This document shows, piece by piece, positions 1-11,499 of a stretch of 64,000 nucleotides of DNA. Origin of the DNA: Periplaneta americana (Eukaryota; Arthropoda; Insecta; Blattodea; Blattidae). Location of the stretch: contig NC_091121.1 of NCBI RefSeq assembly GCF_040183065.1, positions 62,776,287-62,840,286 on the forward strand, given 5' to 3'. Positions within the stretch are counted from its first letter, which is position 1, and each line of letters starts with the position of its first letter. A model generated the notes under the pieces. It was not told the DNA's origin. It ran no database searches and saw only the letters and a list, made by a program, of their open reading frames with translations. A program made the position numbers and the translations under genes.

Positions 1-295
1 CCCGTTGCTCTCCTTGTCTTCTCTTTGTTGTCCTTGTCTTCCTCTTGTTATTTCAAGTATTTCTCTCGTTCTCCTTGTCTAACCCTCATTCTTCTTGTAT
101 TCCCCTTGTTCTCCTTGTCTTCACCATCGTTATCCTTGTATTTTCCTTGTTCTCATTCTATTCTCCTTATTTTCCTTTGTTCTCCCTGTACTCCCCTTGT
201 TCTCCTTGTATCCCCCTTGTCCGTCTTGCATTCCTCTGGTTCTACTTTATTCCACTTGTCTTTTTATTTCTCTTATTCCCCATGTTTCATTTCTC
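1..295. repeat. Pyrimidine-rich CCTTGT minisatellite
   Basis: Degenerate tandem repeats of roughly 12 bases built on CTCCTTGT/TTCCCCTTGT run from the window edge to about base 295. All three forward frames stay open across it and give Leu/Phe/Ser/Pro-rich peptides, which is the expected result of a biased simple repeat and not evidence of a gene. A second array of the same repeat lies at 17226-17635. The left end is cut by the window. Confidence 0.85.
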
Positions 296-433
296 GCACC
301 ACCCACATGTAGGCCTACTTCAACTTAAAAATGTGTAGCATAGGAAAGCTATGCATCTGTCGATTTGTTAATGGGTAATAAGTAAGATTTATGCCATATG
401 AACTGTGTAACTGTCCTTCTGGGAAATCAGTTT

Positions 434-662
434 TTATTTGGTTATTTAACGACGCTGTATCAACTACTCGGTTATTTAGCGTCTATGGGATTGGTGGTAG
501 CAAGTTGATATTTGTCGAGACGAGACCGAGGATTCGTCATAGATTACCTGACATTAACATTAGGATTGGGAAAAACCTCGGGAAAAACCCTTTAGGTAAT
601 CAGCCTAAGCGGGTATCAAACCCGCGCCCGAATGCAACTCTGGATAAGCAGGTAAAAGGCTA
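434..662 (-). mobile_element. tRNA-derived SINE, family B (partial)
   Basis: On the minus strand the element begins near 662 with a tRNA-like head containing a B-box-like stretch (reverse of ATCAAACCCGCGCC). It continues through a GGTTTTTCCC segment and ends in a body containing AACGACGCTGTATCAACTAC. Related copies lie at 7073-7247 and 45208-45561, with a fragment at 44783-44835. The tRNA head is truncated here. The 90-codon ORF across it is a by-product of the repeat. Confidence 0.7.
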
Positions 663-1144
663 GTTTCTGATTAATTAGAATTTTTGATAATATATATGTT
701 TTCAGATTCCCTTCAAAGTTTTTTAATTTAAAAGGTACCGCTTTGTAATCAAATTAACATGTGACGGAACGGATTAGGTACCTCGAGTGTATACACAGTT
801 TCTCGATTTAACTTCACAATTACGATTCAGTATTCATGCCCTTTCTTGTTCTATAATTTAAACGGTCAATTTTACATGTAATTCCCATAATCTGGCGCCA
901 GCAAGTCGCGAAAGACAGCACGGAATTACATGGACAATAGTGCGATAGCTAAGATTCAAATCCACGACCGTCCTTTCCACGCAACGTTAAAGCTACGCGC
1001 TTTAGCAGTTGCGTACCAAGTGACTAGGAATTAAAATGTAGAATGAGGAAAAGAAGTCTTCACTCGTTCAGTGTGTGGAGTAAGAATTGCTGGAAATGTT
1101 TGTATTCCGATGTGGTTTGTGTGACTCGGCTGATGGCACTGAAA
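663..1144. other. AT-rich intergenic DNA
   Basis: No gene seen. A short tRNA-like stretch at about 940-1020 (minus strand, B-box-like sequence near 955-968) may be an eroded SINE head. Confidence 0.4.
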
Positions 1145-1300
1145 TTCGGCCGCCCGCCCGACACGCAGCGAGCTCGTAATGGAATATTCCGGCGTGCGAA
1201 TCAGGGGATCTGACTCACGTGCGTCGCCATGCAGCGTCGGTCGGCGTCGCGACGGCACCACCCCCAACACGCACACAGGGGCGAGGAGGTGACGTCAGGG
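1145..1300. promoter_or_regulatory. GC/CpG-rich island with a CRE palindrome
   Basis: About 150 bases are much richer in G+C and CpG than their surroundings and contain a perfect TGACGTCA (1290-1297), the consensus cAMP-response element. No convincing ORF or known gene is attached. It could be a distal promoter, an enhancer, the 5' end of a non-coding transcript, or an unrecognised repeat. The regulatory call is inference from base composition plus one short motif. Confidence 0.3.
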
Positions 1301-1915
1301 ATATTAACGAAATTCATCTGGTTTCAAGGAATTTTCACGATGAGACTGCAATTTTTGTCTTATCGATTGAAGTTGAAACCTGTATTCTTTAGAATATGAA
1401 GAAAAAGGACTGACAGAAACCGGCGGTACAGCTGCTACACTTGTAGAAATATCCAATCGAATGTGTGTCTGTTTATATGTTTAGTGATGTAAAAGCTTCG
1501 AGTTGTACTTCACACTTGACTTCGGTCCCCACTGATTTCTCTTGTCATTTCGAGAAATGAAAGAGAAGTTGAGTGAGGTGTTTAGAGTGGAGTACTCCAT
1601 TTTATCTCAAGAGATAAATTTTGCTACAAATTCAGAGGAACCGTGTTTGGTTTTCGACACGTAGCTAGAGATTTCTGTCTCCTCCCTCAGGTTTCGCCAC
1701 CTGTCTATTTTATTTTATATTGTCTCAAGCGATGGGCTTGCTCCATGTTCACTACATCATGTGGTAACGTTTGATAGAAGTTTTTACAATAATGAGGACT
1801 AATAACTTCCTACACATAAATGATGACGACGATGACGATGATTAGGAGGAGGAGGAGAAAGTGGGGTAGGAAGTGGGGGAGAAATAGAAGGAGCAAGGTG
1901 CGACGACGACGACGA
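1301..1915. other. Intergenic DNA, no feature recognised
   Basis: Ordinary AT-rich sequence. A short purine-rich run precedes the minisatellite at about 1840-1895. Confidence 0.4.
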
Positions 1916-2960
1916 CGAGGATAATGCTAATGATAAGGAGATCATGGGAAGCGACGATGACGTCGATGATAATGCTAATGATAAGGAGATCATGGGAAGC
2001 GACGATGACGTCGATGATAATGCTAATGATAAGGAGATCATGGGAAGTGACGATGACGACGAGGATAATGCTAACGATAAGGAGATCATGGGAAGCGACA
2101 ATGACGACGAGGATAATGCTAATGATAAGGAGATAATGGGAAGCAACGATGACGACGAGGATAGGCTTGATGCTAATGATAAGGAGATCATGGGAAGCAA
2201 CGATGACGACGAGGATAATGCTAATGATAAGGAGATCATGGGAAGCAACGATGACGACGAGGATAGGCCTAATGCTAATGATAAGGAGATCATGGGAAGC
2301 AACGATGACGACGAGGATAGGCCTAATGCTAATGATAAGGAGATCATGGAAGCGACGATGACGTCGATGATAATGCTAATGATAAGGAGATCATGGGAAG
2401 CAACGATGACGTCGATGATAATGCTAATGATAAGGAGATCGTGGGAAGCGATGATCACGACGAGGATAATGCTAATGATAAGGAGATCGTGGGAAGCGAC
2501 GATGACGACGAAGATAATGCTAATGATAGGGAAAACGTAGAAGCGACGATGACGGCGAAGATAATGCTAATGATAAGAAAAACGTAGAAAGCGACGATGA
2601 CGACGAGGATAATGCTAATGATAAGGAGATCATGGGAAGCGACAATGACGACGAGGATAATGCTAATGATAAGGAGATCGTGGGAAGCGATGATCACGAC
2701 CAGGATAATGCTAATGATAGGAAAAACGTAGAAGCGACGTTGACGGTGAATATAATGCTAATGATAAGGAAAACGTAGAAAGCGACGATGACGACGAGGA
2801 TAGGCCTAATGTTAATGATAAGGAGAACGTGGAAAGCGGCGATGACGACGTGGATACTGCTAATGATAAGGAGATTGTGGGAAGCGACGATGATAACGAG
2901 GATAATGTTAATAACGAGATCGTAGGAAGCGACGATGACGAGGATAACGCTGATAATAAT
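1916..2960 (+). repeat. 48/54-bp minisatellite coding for acidic 16-18 residue units
   Basis: About 20 tandem units of 48 bases, some 54, share the core GATAATGCTAATGATAAGGAG followed by a (GAY)n stretch. On the plus strand the first ten or so units are one open frame from about 1944, with repeats of the form MGSDDDDEDNANDKEI. Unit lengths of 48 and 54 keep that frame until a single-base loss near 2348 (ATGGGAAGC becomes ATGGAAGC), after which the open frame changes repeatedly. It could be a decayed exon of an acidic repeat protein, or a simple minisatellite whose period happens to divide by three. I cannot assign a gene; no flanking splice sites or conserved domain are evident. Confidence 0.75.
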
Positions 2961-3177
2961 TAGGACATGGAAAGCGTTGATGACGAAGAAAGGGATAGTG
3001 TTGATTGTGAAAAGTGACGTCGACGACAACGACAAGGATAATTCTGATGAAGGTAGCGAGAATATGAAAAGCAGGGACATAACAACGACGACGACGAGGA
3101 GGAGGGTAATGTTGATGATGGTAAGAAAACCGTGGGGAAGCGGCGACGACGATGACAAAGAGAATGCTATTTCTGCT

Positions 3178-3222
<45 letters not shown>

Positions 3223-3258
3223 CAGGAGGAGCAGGAGGACATGGAAAGGGTCGTTTAG
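2961..3258 (+). repeat. GAC/GAT-rich tail with (CTG)n and (ATG)n runs
   Basis: The acidic-coding composition continues past the regular array and ends in short (CTG) and (GAT) runs at 3173-3222. The last open frame (2935-3258) ends with a run of Ala, then Asp, then Gln/Glu-rich residues. It looks like a simple-sequence extension of the upstream minisatellite. Whether it was ever translated is unknown. Confidence 0.55.
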
Positions 3259-4120
3259 GACCTCTATAAAATTAGGGGATTTATGAAAAAGGAATTTTTT
3301 TTACTGGAATCATGTGTATTCTCGCATATTAGCGAGTCTCACAGCAAGGCGTCTTTCTTGTAACATGGAGAACACTCCCGGACGCTAGCGGATGTCACTC
3401 ATTGAGCATTCCCATCTACATTGGTGCACGTTGTGAGTGTTTTATAGACAAACAGCAGGCTGGCTTTTCATCGCTATTCGGCATCAGCAACACTAGTACA
3501 CCTTACGCTGAAATTATATTCCACGACAATGAAGAAAAGAGTATAATAAATATAATATATTTACAGTGTAGGAAGGGGGGAATCCTCATCATCCGACCTT
3601 GTTCACCATAAGTACCACTCCAGACATCGCCGAGAATCAAACCCGTGTTCATTCAATGGCAAGCCCGCACATTCTAGCATTGAATTACCAGGAAATTGAT
3701 GGAAGATAGTTCCATATTTCAGAATCCCCTATAGACTACATATAATCGGTAATGTAATGAAGTTAAAATTATGAATGACAATTGAAAACGGAAGAATTCA
3801 GGAGTACCTGCTGCACAGCTGTTTCCTTAGCAACCCCGGATGTTTTGGAGAGAAGCTGTCAGCTGACTTGAGTTACGGCTGGTCTCACTCGTGCGGAAAA
3901 ATACAACTTTATTCAAAACCATGCTGAACGTGACATAAAGGGTACAATAGTGTTGAGACACACATTGCGGAGAAACCGGATGGCAGAATATTTGTTTTAT
4001 ATCAACATGCGTCGAGCTGTTGAACAATGCCATTTCTTAAACTGTTGCTAAGTTCGAGTAAAAAATCACTCTTTCCAGCGATTGAATTATTGTCGCATGA
4101 TTAATCAAATTGGCAACGTT
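3259..4120. other. Intergenic DNA with an eroded tRNA-like SINE head
   Basis: No gene recognised. A minus-strand B-box-like sequence (reverse of GAGAATCAAACCCG, about 3630-3645) sits in a possible SINE remnant at 3600-3720. Confidence 0.35.
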
Positions 4121-4129
4121 ATATGAAGT

Positions 4130-5000
4130 GTTATACAGGGTGATAAAAAAGCATTAATTGATTTGAGAGGTGGTAGTATTCTTAAAAATAAGTATAATAA
4201 ACATGGGTCCTGAAATTAATATCTTCCGAGATATGAGATCTTGTTCACTAACATCATAGGAAATGCTCAATGTGATTTCCACTTAAAACAAAAAAGAGCA
4301 TTCAATAATCTGAAAGGTGGTAGTACTCAATAAGAAAAGAAAAAGAATTCTAATAAACATGGGTCCTAAAATTAAGTTTTATATGAAACAAGGGCTTTGA
4401 AATAATAGAATATTTTCTAATGTGGGCTATTTGTTTGTTTCTTATTGGGTACTTGCAGTATCATAATTATCGGAAATGCAGTAAATAAAAGTGACGTAGT
4501 ATGACAGTTACTTAATTCAATTCCAATTGCTTAAAAATATGCTTATTTGAAATTTGTGATTTTAATTTATACACTTAAGTGTTTTTATTGATTTTAATGT
4601 TTTTTAATACTGACGTCAACAATGTGTATTTTGATGTATGTAAAATCTTGAAGTACAGTTTTGATGGAATGTTTTTTTTTTTCACAAGATATATCTTTAA
4701 TTATCATTGTCTGAAAATGTCACACTAGAATGGCGAAAACGTTAACAATTTAAAACAAAATGTAAATATGTATTTGGCTCTAAAACTAATATCTTCTGAG
4801 GTATGAGTACTTCTTCATCAACATCATAGTGCATTTAATATTCTGTGAGGAGGGAGTATTCTACAAAAAAAGGCAAAATTAATTTAATATGTATTTGGCT
4901 CTAAAAGTAATATCTTCTGAGATACGAGTACTTCTTCATCAATATCATAGTACATTTAATATTCTGTGAGGAGGTAGTATTCTACAAAATGAATAGCATT
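4130..5000. repeat. Internally repetitive AT-rich dispersed repeat
   Basis: A phrase of the form AAACATGGGTCCTAAAATTA followed by AATATCTTCYGAGATATGAG recurs at about 4200, 4360, 4780 and 4905. The blocks at 4766-4875 and 4888-4990 are near-identical tandem copies of about 120 bases. Each includes GTACTTCTTCATCAAYATCA and ATATTCTGTGAGGAG. This is probably a non-autonomous transposon or its subterminal repeats. No terminal inverted repeats were found, so the class is open. Confidence 0.5.
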
Positions 5001-5600
5001 TTCTTTGAATTTCCACGTCGTTTTATTTTTTTTCTCTATTCGAGATGTAAATGGTAACTCAGGAATACCAAACTAAAATATCTGATTTCAAGAATTTACA
5101 CATTCTACAACAGATGGGAGAAGTATTTCACCAAGCTTGTAATAAATATGAGGTTAAATATCTGGGGAACTGCAACACTAACAATTTTTACATTATTCAT
5201 TAGGTATTTGAGAAAGTCTAACATTTATATACCCTGAAAGCAGTGGAAGAACACATTCTAGGGCCTAGTTATAATATTATAATAAAACCTAAACACCGCA
5301 AAGTAAGCACATATTTTAGGCATCCGATGCTATCTAGATTTACAAATACTCTGCGTTTTACTGACTGTAAAATATTGTAAGAAAGTGCATGCAGTGCTTC
5401 ATTGTAGATTACGGTAGATTCTTGTAGGAACGTCGCGCTACTCACGAGGTCTAAATATAAGATGATAGTAATTCGCGTTTCAAGGATTCTTTAATGCTCA
5501 AATATTCCGAGCCGCCTAAATATAACCCCTTTCAATGCGTTCTCTGTTCTATTGTAAAATTGTTCTGATTGTGATCCCTCGACTTGTAACAGTAATAATT
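5001..5600. other. AT-rich intergenic DNA
   Basis: No gene, RNA or repeat structure recognised. Confidence 0.4.
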
Positions 5601-5603
5601 AGG

Positions 5604-5880
5604 CCTGACTCACCGCGTGGTGAGTCAGCTCTTTAAACACAGGTGAGTCCCCCCCACACGCGTGCTATCTCCCCCAGCGCCAGATGTCGATATGCACATA
5701 CCCACCGTCGCACGGGTGGGTCTCCTCTTTAGTTCCACACATATCTGCAGTCGCATTGTAGTGGGAATCGAACCATGATGTTTGACATGTGTGAAATTGA
5801 GCCACCCCTGTCCTACCTGTGTCTTTCTCAAGATGCATCCACCTGAATTCCGTCCTCAGCCTTCAGTTGTCTTATACCTA
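5604..5880 (-). mobile_element. tRNA-derived SINE-like element
   Basis: Read on the minus strand, 5760-5815 gives a tRNA-like head with an A-box-like GTGGCTCAAT and a B box GGTTCGATTCC separated by about 30 bases. Downstream are C-rich sequences and a short hairpin at 5606-5627 (TGACTCACC / GGTGAGTCA, 4-base loop). Only one copy is present, so its limits are approximate. Confidence 0.5.
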
Positions 5881-5889
5881 CACAAACAA

Positions 5890-6205
5890 ATCTGTTAGGT
5901 CGACTTAATTAAACCAAATGCCAAATCCTACTGGCTGTGTTTTGTGAAACTTACAGGGAAATAAAAGAATTAAAATGTTATTGCTGTAGCTGCAATACTA
6001 TATGCAAGTGAAATTTTGGTAGGCTACCAGCAAAGAAAGATTTAGGACAATGCAGTCGGCGGAATTTGAAATTTCTGTGTCACTATACGTAGGACTGTAC
6101 AAAATGGAACGAAAAGCAAATGAACGTTGGTTGTTTTTAAATGCGGATCATTTGACAGTCATGCCATTAGCTGTTCTGGACTGGTCTTGGCTTAATTGAC
6201 ACAAT
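5890..6205. other. Intergenic DNA
   Basis: No feature recognised. It may contain strongly decayed upstream sequence of the following LINE remnant. Confidence 0.3.
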
Positions 6206-6209
6206 TTTA

Positions 6210-7025
6210 AATTTGTGCATATACTACAGGATATATTTTGTTATGCTATGGATGTTCCAGTAAAGGACAAAAGTGTGATCTTCCTGTTGTTTGCCGTCGA
6301 CCGTATGATAACAGCGCAGAACAGAGAAGATGCAGAATATATGGTAAAAAGAGGTATGAGATCTATAAAGCAGGTGGATTGAGAATAAATGCATAGAACA
6401 AAGAGTATTTATTGGTTGGTGGAGATGGACAGGATATGAACATACCAGGAGTGGGGAAAATGAGCTCTGTGGACTACTTCAAACGTTTTGGTGCTATTAT
6501 TGATAAATATTCCACTTGTAGAAAAGATCTGGAGGACGTATCCGTCAAACGAGGGACATTTAATGGCGTCCTTTAGTCGGGAAATTCATCAGAAGATGAA
6601 AAACATTATTTTAAAGACCAGTGTTGAAAGTATGTTTACAAGGATGGTCACTGTTTGAAAGACAAGAAAAAAAAATATGTTCGGTGGAAATGGATGGATT
6701 GCGGAGAAGTCGTCTAGTTTCTAGGATTGCAACGAATTAGAAATGATGTAATAAGAGAACAAATGAACCAAAAGTATCTATAGCTGAAAGACTGGAAGTT
6801 AAAGCATTACAATGGTACGGCCACATTCAAAGATTTCCAGAAGTGAGATACCTGAAGGACATCTCGCCATGGTTACTTCAAGGACGCAGGAAAAGACAAA
6901 GACCACGAATCCCCTGGAGAGAAGGAATTGCCAAGGCAATGCAAGAACGAAACCTTGATGAAGATCAATGAAATGGCAGAAGAATCTGGTGTCAAGCAAT
7001 AAAAGGCAACTGCTGACAATAAGAG
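6210..7025 (+). pseudogene. Decayed RTE-like LINE, reverse transcriptase C-terminal half
   Basis: Conceptual translation with several frame changes shows an FAVD box (degenerate FADD catalytic box of reverse transcriptase) followed by ITAQNREDAEYMV at 6290-6350. Much further on come LEVKALQWYGHIQR and GRRKRQRPRIPWREGIAKAM (about 6796-6945), which match the end of RTE-type non-LTR retrotransposon proteins. Many stops and frameshifts make it non-functional. The 5' half (endonuclease, early RT) is missing. Clade assignment rests on remembered family motifs. Confidence 0.7.
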
Positions 7026-7072
7026 AAAACTTTAAAAGTAAAAGTACATTTCATACTACGGGATGGAGGCTT

Positions 7073-7247
7073 AGGATGACTATCTGGTGCGATCATCCTC
7101 CCGAAGTTTTTCCCAACTGTAAGACGAATATTAGGTAATTCCATGGCGAGTCCTCGGCCTCATCTTGCCAAATACCATTTCGCTATCACTAATTCCATCG
7201 ACTATAAATAACCTAGTAGTTGATACAGTGTCGTTAAATAATTTCAT
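7073..7247 (+). mobile_element. SINE family B body (partial)
   Basis: Reverse-complement match to the body of the element at 434-662: GAAGTTTTTCCC, then CCTCGGCCTCATCTTGCC, then the terminal TTGATACAGTGTCGTTAAAT. The tRNA head is not recognisable. It lies directly after the LINE remnant and before a tetranucleotide array. Confidence 0.65.
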
Positions 7248-7254
7248 TAAAAGT

Positions 7255-7700
7255 TATGGGCTGGATGGACTGATGCATGAATGGATAGATGGATTGTTGG
7301 ATTAATGGATTGGTGCATTGGTGAATGGATGAATTGCTGGATGGATGGATGGACTGCTGGATTGATGGACGGATTGACTGACTGACTGACTGATTTTGAG
7401 TTAGTAGATTTATGGATTGATGGGTGGTTTCATTGATTGTTGATTAAGTGGGTGGATTGATTATTTAATTAATGGATGGTGGATTTATTGATTCATGAAT
7501 TAGTGGATTGATTGATGGATTGACTGATGGGTTAATTGATTGTCTGATTTATTTATTGATTGATGAGCGGTTTGATTGATGAATGGGTGGATTGATTGAT
7601 GAATGGGTGGATTGATTGATTGATTGATGGTTAAATTAATTGATTGGTGAATGAGTGGTTTGATCAATTTATTGATGGATGGATGAATGGTAGGCAGAAG
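7255..7700. repeat. GATT/GATG tetranucleotide array
   Basis: About 445 bases of interleaved GATT, GATG and related tetranucleotides with longer imperfect units such as GATTGATGAATGGGTG. The open minus-strand frame (Ile/Asn/Gln/Ser/His repeats) is a simple-repeat artefact. Confidence 0.9.
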
Positions 7701-7744
7701 GTGAGACACACATTCTGTACTTAGACACAGATATGATCCCATTA

Positions 7745-9190
7745 TACTAACTCCACAATTGAGTTGTTGATGTTGACGAGAAATGACTGGTAAATTCTTT
7801 ATTAATAAAGGACTACAATTTGTTCCAAATTCTATACACCAGAAGTAAAGGTGCTATGTCACAAATATTGAATTTTACATGAGAGCTAAATAAATGTGTT
7901 CATCAGCTCAGTACCATATAGCACATAGTACTCTTTCCAACTGTGTTAGGTCTACGCCTTGGAATAGTGCTTTACACTACTGAAAAGAACACGAAAAATA
8001 AAATAAAAATATCTAACGTGTCAATTTCGTAAAAAAATTGGACATAGTGCCCATTAACTCTACACAAACATGCTGTAAATTTACCTTATAGATTAATGAC
8101 TTCATTGTCCCTTCCGCTGAAAACCACATTTAAAAATTTTTCCATCCATTATTTGGTCAGGATCGAAGCCATATATTCATTATTATGGATGCCTTTGCAC
8201 AACACTCTTAATGGTTACCAAGCGAAAACGCAGGTCTCCCCTCTCGTCCTGTCCAGAATTTTCCAGCCTTTCTCCAGATATAACTGTGTGAACGTGAAAA
8301 TGCAGTGTCTAATAATTATGAAGGTGCAACGCGTACAGTATGATCCACGGAAACGTCATAGTTGAATCAATGAATGCAGACTTCCCATGCTTAATAAAGG
8401 ATGAGAAAATCGTTTTCTGAGAAGCTTGTGAGGAAAAAGGTTAGTGCATTTTGATTGCATGAATTTTTTAACAGTTACATAATATTACACACTCAAAACG
8501 TTTGTATGTGAACATTTAAAAATGTGCCCGGTTAATTGTGGACATGCCAAAAATTAGGTTCTAAGAAATTTATAGACACTACATGCATATGCTAATTCAT
8601 AAACACAGTTAATTGATATTTCGTTGAATTATAATATTTTGCATACCCATTTCGTGGCTCTTTTTTCGGCTAGCTTGAATGAACATTAAACAAGAATGTT
8701 TAAGAGCCATTTAATCATTGATAAAGCTTAATTCACTTGTTTAAAGCGTTAATTTAGTCACCTAACAGTTTTTATAATCTTAAAGTACGCGGTCTAATAA
8801 TAGAACATGACTTGTCCGGACGTCTTGGTTTGACTAGAGTTTTCGAGGGCCGAACCCGGGACTCATCCTTGTACTTGCATTTAGACTTAAGTTACGCATT
8901 AATTATATAAAATTTATAACATATTTGCACCAAAAAAATTCCATAAAAATGAACCTCTTAAAGATGGCAGAATGTATGATAGGGTTACAAGATCATGATT
9001 TAAAATCTAAACCTTGAAGAATATGAGGAACGAGAATAATGAGAAGATGATTATAATGATAATATGATGATAACGAGGTTAACGACGATCATTTTCCTTT
9101 GGTAAACATATTTCAAAAATGTATTCTACTATAATGCAAATGAGCAACTATATAATTTTTAAATATTGCTAAATATAAAAACGTGTCAGA
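7745..9190. other. Long AT-rich interval without recognised genes
   Basis: Nothing confidently identified in about 1.4 kb. An 89-codon ORF at 8096-8365 has no recognisable domain or repeat and is probably chance. A GCCGAACCCGGG-like B-box fragment near 8847 may mark a dead SINE. Confidence 0.35.
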
Positions 9191-9194
9191 GTTT

Positions 9195-9640
9195 ATCCGT
9201 AATTGACAGTAATTGAGCAATATTCCATCCAGTTCGATTCCCTGCTAGGTCCTAATGGAATTCGTGGTAGGCAAAGCAGACGTTGCAGAGAGTATTTCTC
9301 TGGGGTACTCCCATTTCCCTCTATTATTTCAACAATATTCTCCATCTTCCGCTCATGTTATTATCATACAGAGTAGTTATAAATAGAGAGGGATGAAGGA
9401 ATTGGGGCCCCGGATTCCTGAGTCTTATCAGGTAATCGCCTGGGGAAGAGACTGTTTTTTTTCAGGGCTGAGACAGGATGACCCATATGTCAGCATCGTT
9501 TTCATGAATGCCATCTAGGGTACCTGTCGGACTTGGACAATCATCACATGTTATAGGATGGGCAATGGGCCAATATAATTCTAGTGTAAGGATCCGCCCA
9601 GGGCTAACACTCGAAAAGCCAAGCTAAGCTAAAGTGAGCG
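9195..9640 (+). mobile_element. Eroded SINE-C-like element and adjoining unclassified repeat
   Basis: The sequence near 9230-9370 has a B-box-like AGTTCGATTCC followed by sequence resembling the SINE-C body (GTACTCCCATTTCCCTC...). The following 9390-9640 segment is GC-richer, contains CCAAGCTAAGCTAAG, and resembles no other part of the window. Limits and class are uncertain. Confidence 0.4.
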
Positions 9641-10210
9641 ATAAGTGTGCGTTTTTTCAATAATGTCAACTGCAAAAAGCGAAATACAGGTTTAACAATG
9701 TTAATTTAGCAATGCTTGTCTTCACACTACAGTGAGAAATATGTTTCTATGCAGTGAAGCCATCTCTGTATGGATAATTACAACACGAATTTTATTACGC
9801 CATACGGAAGACAGTTTGATCAAATACCTTATATATAATACTATACTACGTCTTTGGGTTTGATATGCGCTGTTAGAAATAAAGTTATATAAATTTGAAG
9901 ACCTGACTTCGTATTAATTTTGTAGGCTACAATTAGGTTAGGTTACCTTTGGGAGTAAGAAATACAGGTGGTGGGGTAGATATGTTAAAAAAAATCGTTA
10001 GCCGACCAATGTCAGCTATGCCTTATTTCAAGCGTTACTCCATGCTGAAGGAAAGCATTTTCTGTAGCTCGACAAAACCATGACATATTTCTCACTGTAG
10101 TGTGTTACGGGCCTAATGGATTCATGCTCATCGTTTTACGGAGAAGCAGTTGGCGACACTGACTAAACAAAAGAACGACAGCCACCGCAGAAGCCGAGAA
10201 AAATCGAGTG
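9640..10210. repeat. Dispersed repeat shared with 42540-42950
   Basis: Two landmarks, AAAAGCGAAATACAGGTTT (about 9675) and ATGGATTCATGCTCATCG then AGTTGGCGACACTGACTAAA (10118-10170), recur in the same order at 42555-42905. GAGAAATATG near 9730 and its near inverse near 10085 (CATATTTCTCACTGTAGTG) suggest an inverted-repeat transposon. No target duplication was identified. Confidence 0.5.
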
Positions 10211-10228
10211 AGATGTAAAGAATTTACA

Positions 10229-10555
10229 GTTTGAAATGTTGGCAAACAAAGAAACAAATGGTAGGGAGGTGATAAAAACAGAAGAAAGTATAATAAGATA
10301 AGAAGAAATTAAGTACTCTAGTACAATAATATATGTGTTAATTGATTTGCTAAAATTCTATTTCACTAATGTTAGCTTCACCAGAACGTTTGAACGGAGC
10401 CGCCATTTTCAGTTGACTATGCGGGAAACAAATGACGATCACAAAGCATCTTTTAAAGTACCGTAAAAAATTTGAATTTTGTAATGTTGGCAAACAAAAA
10501 ACAAATGCTAGGGAAATGATAAAGACAAACAAATACTAGGGAATTGATAAAATTG
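10229..10555. repeat. Duplicated TGTTGGCAAACAAA segment
   Basis: A block of about 55 bases (10229-10283) reading TGTTGGCAAACAAAGAAACA and then GGGAGGTGATAAA recurs at 10476-10535 with small changes, and its second half recurs again at 10530-10553. The spacer includes GC-richer sequence at 10380-10420. Probably a transposon remnant. Confidence 0.4.
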
Positions 10556-10559
10556 TAGC

Positions 10560-11280
10560 AATAACCATCCTTGATTGGTTGAAACACATCCATTCGTATC
10601 GTTTTTTTGGTCAAAGGTATTATGACGTAATAAAAGTTTAATAGTCAATTAAACATCATGCTCGCTAAATGACACTCTTGATAAATTTCTACACCGGTTT
10701 ACTTGTAGGTGTTGGTGTTTTAACTTATGTAAACTTCACCGTCATAAAGAAGCAAAAGGAAAGGTGGAGTATTCTATCGTACAGCTATAACCTGGATAGG
10801 CTAGTTAAAATTTGCTCCGAGATCTGTATTATCATTACATAATCTGCTCTCGGCGTATGCTTTAGTTTTTATTATCATATAGGTGAGTGAAAGTGTACAT
10901 GTAGATCATTTATGAGTACGAAACAACATGGTCGGTCGTGGTCAGGCAAAAGGCCGACCTGAGTTCTTGTTTCTGTGCCTTTATCTTTGCTCATTTATTA
11001 TGTCCGCGAGCAGTGTTAACCGTGTAAGATAATACAATCTTAATGCGCAGGCCTTACACATTTCTTTAAATACTTGTCATGATTATAACATTTGCCTCGT
11101 CATAATTTTAGTACTTATTGCCGAGCAATCTGAAGGACGTTTGATACGTAAATTTCTAGTGCACATCGCCTTAGTACGGAAGATTAACGAATATAAAAAA
11201 TTCTAATGTCTACCTCTAATAGCAAGAATGGCTGTGTTGCTGTTGAGATTTACGTGATGCGGAATAAGTGACTCCGAACC
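10560..11280. other. Intergenic DNA
   Basis: No recognised gene or repeat. Confidence 0.35.
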
Positions 11281-11286
11281 TGATGG

Positions 11287-11491
11287 CTAGCGGAGTTGCA
11301 TTTCGATGTAGGCTACATGCCTAACATGGTGGGAAAACTGGAGAACCCCGAGAAAATCTGCGACCTTGTCCGCCAGAAGTGTCACTATGGATTTTTCATT
11401 GAAAAATCCCAGACCTGACCGGCACTTGAACCCGGGCCACCTGCGTGACAGGCCGGAGGTCTGACCATTCAGCCACCGCAAGGGTCGCCTA
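11287..11491 (-). mobile_element. tRNA-derived SINE, family C
   Basis: The minus strand begins near 11490 with a tRNA-like head (A-box-like GGTGGCTGAATGG, B box GGGTTCAAGTGCC). It is followed by the diagnostic TTTTTCAATGAAAAATCC, then GGCGGACAAGGTCGCAG and a TCTCGGGGTTCTCC segment. Copies of the family occur at 24786, 28618, 33770 and 45690. The 3' part is truncated. A hAT-like element abuts its head. Confidence 0.75.
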
Positions 11492-11499
11492 TACTAGGC

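Noticed and set aside
4130..5000. CRISPR-like direct repeats
   Set aside because: The repeats are long, few and imperfectly spaced with related spacers; the rest of the window is clearly eukaryotic.
5606..5627. Hairpin TGACTCACC/GGTGAGTCA as a terminator or AP-1 regulatory site
   Set aside because: A single short palindrome near a SINE-like element; no gene nearby and chance occurrence is likely.
7500..7742. 80-codon minus-strand ORF rich in Ile, Asn, Gln and His
   Set aside because: Translation of the GATT/GATG tetranucleotide array.
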